Origin: Streptomyces sp. NBC_01497
GTDB lineage: Bacteria > Actinomycetota > Actinomycetes > Streptomycetales > Streptomycetaceae
Assembly: GCF_036250695.1 (NCBI RefSeq)
Contig: NZ_CP109427.1
Span: 2,108,001-2,172,000, forward strand
Direction of reading: 5' to 3'
DNA length: 64,000 nucleotides
This document shows positions 54,120 to 61,403 of this stretch, piece by piece (the stretch's first letter is position 1; each line of letters begins with the position of its first letter). A program made the translations under genes and the position numbers. The notes under the pieces were generated by a model. The model saw only the letters and a list, made by a program, of their open reading frames with translations. It had not been told where the DNA came from and made no database searches.

Positions 54120-54824
54120 TCAGTGCCCGATCACGAGCGAGGTGGCGAAGGGGTCGCCGTCGTCGAAGGGCGTGTCCTTGGACTCGTGCACACCGACGAT
54201 GATCGCGACGATGATGGCCGCCATCACCAGCAGCCCGAGCACCGCCCCGATCCAGCCGAGGATCAGTCCGGCGGTGGCGGCACCGCGGTTGGTCGCCTCG
54301 CCGTTGTCCGCCTTGCGGCGTCCCTTCACGGCGAAGACGATCGCCAGGATGCCCGTGATCAGGCCGACGATGCCGTACATGCAGAAGCCGACCACGGAGA
54401 CGATGCCCAGCACCATCGCGGCGGTGCCCATGCCGTTGGACGGCATGCCCTGCCCGGTCCAGCCGCTTCCCGCGTACGGCGCGGACGCGCCCGGATACTG
54501 CGGATAGCCGTAGCCCGGGGCACCCGCGTACGGAGTGGCTCCCGTGGCGGGGCCGCCGGTGGGCGGCGGCGGCGCGGACGCGGACCCCGGGTAACCGTAG
54601 GGTCCCGGCGCGGGCGGCGGCGGAGGCACGGCCCCCGGCGTCTCGCCGTTCGGCATGCCGATGACCGTAGGCTGCTCGTGCACGGAGCCGCCGGCCGGAG
54701 GGACACCCGGTCCGCCCTGCTGCGGCAACCCGGCCGGCTTGTCCAGCGACGGCCGTTGCTCCGGCGGCGCCCACGGATCCCGTGGCTGTCCGCCACCCTG
54801 CTGCGGTCCGTTCTGGTCTGACAT
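54120..54824 (-). CDS. DUF4190 membrane protein with Pro-rich N-terminus
   Basis: The 234-aa protein has a Pro/Gly/Gln-rich cytoplasmic region (1-125) and a DUF4190-type pair of membrane helices (GTAAMVLGIVSVVGFCMYGIVGLITGILAIVFAVKG in pieces, then AGLILGWIGAVLGLLVMAAIIVAIIVG). A short polar tail follows. Function is unknown. ATG 54822-54824 (MSDQNGPQQGGG) is the natural start; the frame open to 55100 runs through the divergent promoter region. Confidence 0.85.
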   Translation of the reverse strand: MSDQNGPQQGGGQPRDPWAPPEQRPSLDKPAGLPQQGGPGVPPAGGSVHEQPTVIGMPNGETPGAVPPPPPAPGPYGYPGSASAPPPPTGGPATGATPYAGAPGYGYPQYPGASAPYAGSGWTGQGMPSNGMGTAAMVLGIVSVVGFCMYGIVGLITGILAIVFAVKGRRKADNGEATNRGAATAGLILGWIGAVLGLLVMAAIIVAIIVGVHESKDTPFDDGDPFATSLVIGH

Positions 54825-54981
54825 CGTGCTCCCCCATCGTCGGATCAGACATGCTACGGCCTCGCCGGGCGTGGCGGCCTCGCCGGGTTCGGGGGTCCTG
54901 CCCGGCTTACGATGATCCGTCGACGCGGGAAAGAGGCCGTTCACCGCTCCGGCCCGCCCGTGCCGCTTCGCTGGAGGAGCC

Positions 54982-56007
54982 ATGACCGATCTGCACCCGT
55001 TCATCGCGGGGCTGCCCAAGGCCGAACTGCATGTGCACCATGTCGGATCGGCCTCGCCGCGCATCGTCGCCGAGCTGGCAGGCCGGCACGCCGATTCCAA
55101 GGTGCCGACCGACCCCGAGGCCCTCGCCGACTACTTCACGTTCACCGACTTCGCGCACTTCATCGAGGTGTACCTGTCGGTGGTCGACCTGATCCGCACG
55201 CCGGAGGACATCCGGCTGCTGACCTTCGAGATCGCGCGGGACATGGCCCGGCAGAACATCCGCTACGCGGAGCTGACGGTCACTCCGTTCAGCTCGACGC
55301 GGCGCGGCATTCCCGAGGTCGGGTTCATGGAAGCCATAGAGGACGCCCGCAGGGCCGCCGAGTCCGAACTCGGCGTCGTCCTGCGGTGGATCTTCGACAT
55401 TCCGGGTGAGGCGGGTCTCGCGGCCGCCGAGGAGACCACGCACCTGGCGCTGGACCTGCGCCCCGAGGGACTGATCGGCTTCGGCCTCGGCGGCCCGGAG
55501 ATCGGTGTACCGCGCCCGCAGTTCAAGCCGTACTTCGACCGGGCGATCGCGGCGGGGCTGCACTCCCTGCCGCACGCGGGTGAGACCACGGGTCCGCAGA
55601 CCGTGTGGGACGCGCTGACGGATCTGCGCGCCGAGCGGATCGGGCACGGCACCAGTTCCGTCGGGGACCCGAAGCTGCTCGGCCATCTGGCGGAGCACCG
55701 CATCGCCCTGGAGGTGTGCCCCACGTCCAACATCGCGACCCGCGCCGTGGCGACGCTCGACGAGCACCCCCTCGGACAACTGGTCCGGGCGGGGGTGCTC
55801 GTGACGATCAACAGCGACGACCCGCCGATGTTCGGCACCGACCTCAACCAGGAGTACGGGGTCGCCGCCAGGCTGCTCGATCTCGACGAGCGGGGCGTCG
55901 CCGCGCTCGCGAAGAACGCCGTGGAGGCGTCCTTCCTCGAACCTGCGGGCAAGCAGCGCATCGCCGGGGAGATCGACACGTACACCGACGCCTGGCTGGC
56001 CCGGTGA
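54982..56007 (+). CDS. Adenosine deaminase family enzyme, probable aminodeoxyfutalosine deaminase
   Basis: The 341-aa protein is a metal-dependent deaminase barrel: metal His17 and His19 in ELHVHHVG, HAGET (catalytic His and Glu region), IGHGTSS, and NSDDPPMF with the metal Asp. Classical adenosine deaminases read HxHLDG; here the Asp that holds the ribose 5'-hydroxyl is Val21. From memory, Streptomyces homologues at this locus deaminate 6-amino-6-deoxyfutalosine in menaquinone synthesis, whose C5' carries a bulky group, which fits that change. Plain adenosine deamination remains possible. The next gene starts inside its stop (GTGA). Confidence 0.8.
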   Translation: MTDLHPFIAGLPKAELHVHHVGSASPRIVAELAGRHADSKVPTDPEALADYFTFTDFAHFIEVYLSVVDLIRTPEDIRLLTFEIARDMARQNIRYAELTVTPFSSTRRGIPEVGFMEAIEDARRAAESELGVVLRWIFDIPGEAGLAAAEETTHLALDLRPEGLIGFGLGGPEIGVPRPQFKPYFDRAIAAGLHSLPHAGETTGPQTVWDALTDLRAERIGHGTSSVGDPKLLGHLAEHRIALEVCPTSNIATRAVATLDEHPLGQLVRAGVLVTINSDDPPMFGTDLNQEYGVAARLLDLDERGVAALAKNAVEASFLEPAGKQRIAGEIDTYTDAWLAR

Positions 56008-56687
56008 GCCGGCGGCCCGTCGTCGCGGTGGCGCACCGCGGCGACCCGTACCGGCTGCGCGAGAACACCCTCGCCTCGATCCGCTCCGGCGCGGCCCGCG
56101 GCGCTGGCGCCGTAGAGACCGACGTCCGGCTGACCGGCGACGGGGTCCCCGTCCTGCTGCACGACTCGACCCTGGAGCGGCTGTGGGGCCACCCCCGCCG
56201 CCTCGCCGACGTGACGGCCGCGGAGGTCGCCGAGCTGACCGGTGGCGGCGTGCCGACACTGCGGGAGGCCCTGCTCGGGACGGACTGCCGGCTCCAGCTC
56301 GACCTGCCCGGCGCGACCCCCGCGGCCGTGCGCACGATGGCGGGTGTGGTGCGGGACTGCGGTGCGAGCGAGCGCGTGTACTGGACGGGCGCGCCGTCGA
56401 CGATGCTCGCGGTGCGCGCCGCTGAGCCCGGCGCCGAGATCGCGATGACCTGGAAGACGGTGGTGCCGCCGCTGCCCTCGCTGCTGGCGGCGGTGCGTCC
56501 CCGCTGGGTCAACTACCGCTTCGCGCTGGCCACGCCGGAGGTGATCGCCCGCGGTCACCGGGACGGCGTGCTGGTGTCGGCGTGGACGGTCGACACGGGC
56601 CGCACCATGCGACGGCTCGTGCGCTCGGGCATCGACGCGCTGACCACCAACAGGATCGACGTACTGGTGCGGTTGCTGGCAGGGTGA
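56004..56687 (+). CDS. Glycerophosphodiester phosphodiesterase
   Basis: The 227-aa protein has the GDPD signature AHRGDPYRLRENTLASI, the metal-binding ETDVRLTGDGVPVLLHD and a C-terminal VSAWTVDT. It would release glycerol-3-phosphate from deacylated phospholipids; no signal peptide, so intracellular. The start is GTG at 56004-56006, overlapping the deaminase stop. Confidence 0.88.
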   Translation: MSRRPVVAVAHRGDPYRLRENTLASIRSGAARGAGAVETDVRLTGDGVPVLLHDSTLERLWGHPRRLADVTAAEVAELTGGGVPTLREALLGTDCRLQLDLPGATPAAVRTMAGVVRDCGASERVYWTGAPSTMLAVRAAEPGAEIAMTWKTVVPPLPSLLAAVRPRWVNYRFALATPEVIARGHRDGVLVSAWTVDTGRTMRRLVRSGIDALTTNRIDVLVRLLAG

Positions 56688-56688
56688 T

Positions 56689-57462
56689 GTGAGGACGGGC
56701 GGCGCGGGAGGAGCGGACGTGGGCGACGACGGGGCACGCGGGGACCGAGAGGACGGCGCACCCTGCGGCGTGATCGCCGGGGGCATCGCCCGGAGCGCGC
56801 GCGTCAGCGAGCGCGAGGTGGCGCGCGCCGGCCGGGCGTTCCCCGGACGCGTCGTGCCGCACCTGACGGGCACGGACGGGGTGCGCCGGTTCCCGGGCCT
56901 CGGTGCGGGACTGCCCGCCGCCGGCCGCACCCACGACGTCGCGCGGCGCGTCGCGCCGGACGCGGGGATCGTCTGTGCCGGCCACGACCCGACGGTGCTT
57001 GCCGACGCCCGGGCGCTGCCGGCCGGTTCACCGGCCGGGCACCCGGAGTGCCTCCACGCGGACGCCCGGGAGCCGGACGCGATCCGCTCCCGCCTCGGCA
57101 GGACGCTCGGCCTGCGGCGCCCTGCCGCCGGGATGACGCCGGGCGTCCTCACGCCCGTGCCGGACGCGGGGGCCGCCCGCCCACGCGTACGCCGCTTCGT
57201 CGACGCGGTGGCGCCCGGCAGCCCCCTGGTGCGCACGCATCCGACGCCGGAGCTGGGCGGGGGCACCGGCCAGGAGGCGATGGCCTTCTCACCCGAGCAC
57301 GCGACGCCTCCCGTCACGGCACGCACGGGCGCCGGGATCGCGTCGTCCGCCGACGGCATCGACCTCCCGGCCCCGGGCGTCGTCCCGGGCGCCCGCCGGC
57401 GGCCGGACCGGGACCCGGGCGCCGAGGGCGCGCGGTACGGCCTGGCCGCCCGGACGCCGTAG
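56689..57462 (+). pseudogene. Decayed SAM-dependent methyltransferase (DUF574/Methyltransf_19 type), frame still open
   Basis: The 257-residue frame aligns by eye with the actinobacterial DUF574 methyltransferases from THDVARRVAPDAGIV to GVVP. Key positions are changed: the family LDIGTGLPT SAM loop reads PGLGAGLPA, VDNDP reads AGHDP, and the LLGILHF strand reads TPGVLTPV. The N-terminal SVARVYDYLLGGKDNF region typical of the family is missing. The second half is strongly Pro/Gly/Arg-rich. It begins with GTG one base after the glycerophosphodiesterase stop with no good ribosome-binding site. No stop or frameshift interrupts it, so an altered function cannot be excluded. Confidence 0.5.
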
Positions 57463-57478
57463 GGCGGGTCCGCGCGAC

Positions 57479-58699
57479 ATGGGCACAGGGGGGTGGCGCG
57501 GGCTCGGTGCGCGCGGGCGATCATGGTCGCGCGGCGCGAGCGGGTGGGTGGTGGACGCCGGGATCACGCTGGTGGTGCAGGCCGCCGAGACGATTCCGTT
57601 CGTGGTACCGCGGGGGGCGGGGCTGCCGCCCGCCACCTGGACCGCGTACGGGATGACGGCGCTGACGGTGGCACCGCTGCTGTGGCGCCGGCGGGCCCCC
57701 GTCACGGTCCTGCTCGCGGTGTACGCGGCCCAGGCGCTGTACCTGCTCGCGCCGGACGGTCCGGGGCAGGTGATGCCGTACAACGCGCTGACCGCGCTCT
57801 ACACGGTGGCGGTGCTCTCGCCGGCCCGGCGCCGGGTGGGCGCGCTGGTGTTCTCGTTCGTGCTGGTCCTCCCCGCCACCGCGCTCAACACCGGCCAGGC
57901 CAAGGAGTTGCTTGTCTCGCTCTTCCTGGTGGGCGCCGCGTACGGGCTCGGCAGACTCACCCGGGTACGGCAGGAGTACACCCGCGCGGTCGAGGACCGC
58001 GCGGCGCAGTTGGAGCGCCTGGCGCGGATCGAGGCCGAGCAGGCGGTGGCCGGTGAACGGGCCCGAATCGCGAGGGAGATGCACGACGTGCTGTCCCACG
58101 CGGTGAGCCTGATGGTGGTGCAGGCGGAGGCGGGGCCGGTCGCCCTGCGGACCGCGCCCGAGCGGGCGCTCGCCGCGTTCGACGCGATCTCCGAGACGGG
58201 CAGGGACGCGATGGTCCAGCTGCGCGGCATGCTCGGGCTGTTGCGGGCGGAGTCCGGCAGCGGTGCGCGGCCCGTCCCCCGCTCGCCCCGGCCCGGACTG
58301 GCGGACCTGCCGGAGCTGGTCGGCCGGGTCGCCGCGGGCGGCCTGGCGGTGTCGTACACGACGACGGGGGTCGCACGGCCGGTACCGCCCTCGGTCGGCG
58401 CCACGGTGCACCGCGTGGTCCAGGAGGCCCTGACGAACGTGGTCCGCCATGCGGACGCGCACACCGCGCGGGTGGTACTCGCCTACGGGACCGACACGCT
58501 GGAGATCACCGTGGTGGACGACGGCCGCGGTACGGGCGACGGCGGTGCGGTGAGCGGTGGGCTCGGCCTGCTCGGGGTGCGTGAGCGCGCGGCCGCGCTC
58601 GGAGGCAGCACGTACGCCGGGCACGGCCCCGGCGGCCAGGGGTTCCGGGTCGCCGTGGAGCTGCCGCTGCCCACCCCGCGTGAGGGGTCCCTCCGATGA
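57479..58699 (+). CDS. NarL/DesK-type sensor histidine kinase
   Basis: The 406-aa kinase has four to five hydrophobic segments in residues 20-155, a coiled-coil (EYTRAVEDRAAQLERLARIEAEQA), then the HisKA_3 phosphoacceptor REMHDVLSHAVSLMV with His202. The ATP-binding domain has VVQEALTNVVRHADA (N-box) and DDGRGTG with GLLGVRERAAALGG. The signal is unknown; the short membrane sensor suggests an envelope or membrane cue. Its stop overlaps the regulator start (ATGA). Confidence 0.92.
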   Translation: MGTGGWRGLGARGRSWSRGASGWVVDAGITLVVQAAETIPFVVPRGAGLPPATWTAYGMTALTVAPLLWRRRAPVTVLLAVYAAQALYLLAPDGPGQVMPYNALTALYTVAVLSPARRRVGALVFSFVLVLPATALNTGQAKELLVSLFLVGAAYGLGRLTRVRQEYTRAVEDRAAQLERLARIEAEQAVAGERARIAREMHDVLSHAVSLMVVQAEAGPVALRTAPERALAAFDAISETGRDAMVQLRGMLGLLRAESGSGARPVPRSPRPGLADLPELVGRVAAGGLAVSYTTTGVARPVPPSVGATVHRVVQEALTNVVRHADAHTARVVLAYGTDTLEITVVDDGRGTGDGGAVSGGLGLLGVRERAAALGGSTYAGHGPGGQGFRVAVELPLPTPREGSLR

Positions 58700-59385
58700 C
58701 CGTCACCGTGGTGGTCGCCGACGACCAGGAGCTGGTGCGCAGCGGTTTCGGGATGATCCTGGACGCCGAGACCGACATCGAGGTGGTGGCGGAGGCCGCG
58801 GACGGCGCGGAGGCGGTGACCGCCGTGCGCCGGCACGGCGCGCAGATCGCGCTGCTGGACGTGCGGATGCCGGGCATGGACGGCATCGAGGCGTGCCGCG
58901 CGATCACGGCCGCGCCGGGGTGCCGGGTCGTCATGCTCACCACCTTCGACACGGACGAGTACGTGTACGCGGCGCTTCGCGCGGGCGCGAGCGGCTTCCT
59001 GCTCAAGGATGTACGGCGGGAGGACCTGGTGCACGCGGTACGCGTGGTTGCTGCCGGGGACTCGCTGCTGGCGCCGTCCGTGGCGAGGCGGCTGGTACAG
59101 GAGTACGCGAGCCGTCCGGTGCGGCGGCCGGTGGCTGAGGCGGCGCGGCTCGCTGCCCTGACCGCTCGGGAGCGGGAGACGCTGCTGCACCTGGCCCGGG
59201 GGCGTTCCAATGCGGAGATCGCCGCCGCCCTGACGCTGAGCGAGCACACCGTGAAGACCCATGTGGGCAACGTGCTGGCCAAGTTGGGGCTGCGGGACCG
59301 GATCCAGGCGGTGATCTGCGCGTACGAGACGGGACTCGTGGTGGTCGGCGGAGCGCCGGAGCCGCCCGGGACACCGGACGGCTGA
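58696..59385 (+). CDS. LuxR/NarL-family response regulator
   Basis: The 229-aa protein has a receiver domain with acidic pocket VVADD and phospho-acceptor Asp55 in LLDVRMPG, Thr in MLTTFD and Lys in LLKD. The LuxR helix-turn-helix is complete: LTARERETLLHLARGRSNAEIAAAL and SEHTVKTHVGNVLAKLGLRDR. It is the cognate partner of the overlapping kinase. A 16-base palindrome at 59421-59436 follows as a likely terminator. Confidence 0.94.
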   Translation: MTVTVVVADDQELVRSGFGMILDAETDIEVVAEAADGAEAVTAVRRHGAQIALLDVRMPGMDGIEACRAITAAPGCRVVMLTTFDTDEYVYAALRAGASGFLLKDVRREDLVHAVRVVAAGDSLLAPSVARRLVQEYASRPVRRPVAEAARLAALTARERETLLHLARGRSNAEIAAALTLSEHTVKTHVGNVLAKLGLRDRIQAVICAYETGLVVVGGAPEPPGTPDG

Positions 59386-59420
59386 GTGCTGGGCGCGAGC
59401 CCGGCGAGAGGCGCACGAGG

Positions 59421-59436
59421 GCAGCCCCGGGGCTGC
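59421..59436 (+). terminator. Palindrome after the two-component pair
   Basis: GCAGCCCCGGGGCTGC is a perfect palindrome 36 bases after the regulator stop. The remaining bases to 59681 show only GC-rich sequence. Confidence 0.5.
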
Positions 59437-59681
59437 GCGTGCCGCGTGAGCGGCGCCTGCCCGCCCGAGGAGTTGGCAGCGCCCGCCCCGCGCGGCGCCT
59501 TCCGGGTGGAGCCGGTCGTCCCCAGGGATGAGGGCGCGAGGGCAACTCGCCCGCACGGGTGAGGCACGTCAGGCGCGAAGTCCGCCCGCTCCGGCGATCC
59601 GCCGTAGCGCCCGGCCGCGCAGGATTGCGGCACCGGCGCACGCATCGGCGAGCGTCCTGCCACGTCCTCGGAGGTTTCTTC

Positions 59682-60902
59682 ATGGCAAGAGCCCTGTCAG
59701 CGCACGCCCGCACCGCTCTCGCCGTGGCGTGCGCTCTCGCGGCCGTGACCACGTCGGCGGCCCCGGCGGCGCTCGCCGCCCCGGCCCCGGTCGCGGCTGC
59801 CGCGTCCTGCCCGGCCCCCGGCGGGGGTGGTCCCGGCGCGCCGGACGCCGCCGCGCTGCGGGCCGCGCTCGCCGCGCTGCCCGACGCCGGGACGACCGAC
59901 GCGCTCGTGCGGGTCGGGGGCGGTGGCGGGCTCTGGCACGGCAGCGCGGGCGTGCACGATCTGCGGACGAACACGCCCGCCGACCCGAACGCGCGCTTTC
60001 GCGCCGGCTCGGTGACCAAGGTGTTCACGGCCGCCGTCGTGCTGCAACTCGCCGCCCAGGGGCGGGTGCGCCTGGACGCGCCCGTACGCGGCTACCTGCC
60101 GTCGCTGATCCCGGCCCGGTACGGCGGTGTGACGGTGCGCGAACTGCTGAACCACACGAGCGGCATTCCCGCGGCCGATGCGCCGGGAAGCACCGTCGAG
60201 GAGGCGTACGCCCATCGCTTCGACCGCTTCACACCGCAGGGCATGGTCGCGCAAGCGACCGGGGAGGAGCCGGAGTTCGCGCCCGGCACCGCCCAGCACT
60301 ACCTGAACATCAACTACACCGTGCTCGGACTGCTGGTGGAACACGTCACCGGCCGCCCTTACGCGAGCGAGGTCACACGCCGGATCCTGCGGCCGTTGCA
60401 CCTGGACCGGACCTACTTCCCCGGCACCGGGACCGGGATCCGCGGCCCGCACAACCACGGCTACCAGGCGTTCCCGGCTCCGGGCGGCACCACCGAGCTG
60501 CGCGACGTGACGGTGTGGGGCCAGACGGAGGGATACGCGGCAGGAGATCTGATCTCCTCCACCGCCGATCTGGAGACCTTCATGGACGCGCTGTTCCGCG
60601 GGCAGGTGGTTCCCCGTCCGCAGCTCGCGGAGATGTTCACCCTCCCCGGCCCGTCCGTGCTCACGTACGGATCCGGCGCACCAGCAGCGTACAGCGCGGG
60701 CCTGTCGGAGATCGACCTCGGCGGCCGCGCGGTCTGGGGCAAGTCCGGCAGCCGGTACGGCTACACGACGGTGATCGGTGCGACATGCGACCTGTCACGC
60801 ACCCTCGTGGCGAGTGTCGGTGCCACCGACGCGAAGGGTGACGATCTCAACGCCACGGAGGAGGAGCTGATGGTCGCGGCCTTCGGTGCGCCGTCGGCGT
60901 AG
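59682..60902 (+). CDS. Secreted serine hydrolase (beta-lactamase/D-Ala-D-Ala carboxypeptidase class C fold)
   Basis: The 406-aa protein has a signal peptide (about 1-33, ending ALAAP) and a class-C-type serine hydrolase domain. The nucleophile motif is SVTK (Ser110, Lys113), the second motif YLN in HYLNINYTVLG, and LLNHTSGIP precedes it. The third motif (K/H)xG may be KSGSRYG near residue 350. Roles in peptidoglycan trimming or esterase activity are possible; resistance is not implied. The ATG has a GGAGG site. Confidence 0.9.
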   Translation: MARALSAHARTALAVACALAAVTTSAAPAALAAPAPVAAAASCPAPGGGGPGAPDAAALRAALAALPDAGTTDALVRVGGGGGLWHGSAGVHDLRTNTPADPNARFRAGSVTKVFTAAVVLQLAAQGRVRLDAPVRGYLPSLIPARYGGVTVRELLNHTSGIPAADAPGSTVEEAYAHRFDRFTPQGMVAQATGEEPEFAPGTAQHYLNINYTVLGLLVEHVTGRPYASEVTRRILRPLHLDRTYFPGTGTGIRGPHNHGYQAFPAPGGTTELRDVTVWGQTEGYAAGDLISSTADLETFMDALFRGQVVPRPQLAEMFTLPGPSVLTYGSGAPAAYSAGLSEIDLGGRAVWGKSGSRYGYTTVIGATCDLSRTLVASVGATDAKGDDLNATEEELMVAAFGAPSA

Positions 60903-61403
60903 AGCGGCCGACTCCGCACCGGCGGAGCCCGCCGGGCGCCTGTTGGCGGCCGTCCACTGCCTGCGGCACGGCACACGGGGCAGCGCGGCGCCGGTGATCG
61001 TGTGTGACGGAGGACGGCCGGCGCGAACTTTTTTGGCGGCGCGCCACACACTCCTCGTCGCCCCGGGCCGACAGGAGCCACCTGGGCCGCCACCGCCCGC
61101 GCCGGACGGCGGCCCAGCGGTGGGAGTGGTTCCGATGGGCAGGTCAGCGGCCCGGCGCGGCGGCCACACGCGGGAGAGACCGTGGCCGGAAGTGCTTCGT
61201 GGGAGCGATCCGCTCCCACTGACACCCCGCAGGACACATCAGTCCCTATCGGTCTACTTCAGGCGCCCGTACCGGTGTTCACTGCACGTCACGTGCAACA
61301 TCTGAACTTTCTTCCTCATTTAGGGTGTGGCTAGTATCGAAATCGCCAGACCTCCCAACGGTTTTGACCGGTTGTGCAACCGGCCTCACACAAGGAGCGA
61401 GTC
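60903..61403. other. Intergenic region with promoter and two palindromes
   Basis: No convincing gene in about 500 bases. It contains a weak hairpin (60912-60927) after the serine hydrolase, TGCACGTcACGTGCA at 61283-61297, a good -10-like TAGTAT at 61332-61337, CCGGTTGtgCAACCGG at 61368-61383 and a ribosome-binding site AAGGAG at 61392-61397. Together they look like the regulated leader of the following kinase gene. Confidence 0.6.

Noticed and set aside
59682-60902. Beta-lactamase resistance gene
   Set aside because: The fold is shared by carboxypeptidases and esterases; nothing specific to beta-lactam hydrolysis is visible.
61004-61222. 72-codon open frame between serine hydrolase and sensor kinase
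   Set aside because: Trp/Arg-rich random-looking product, no ribosome-binding site, no codon bias.
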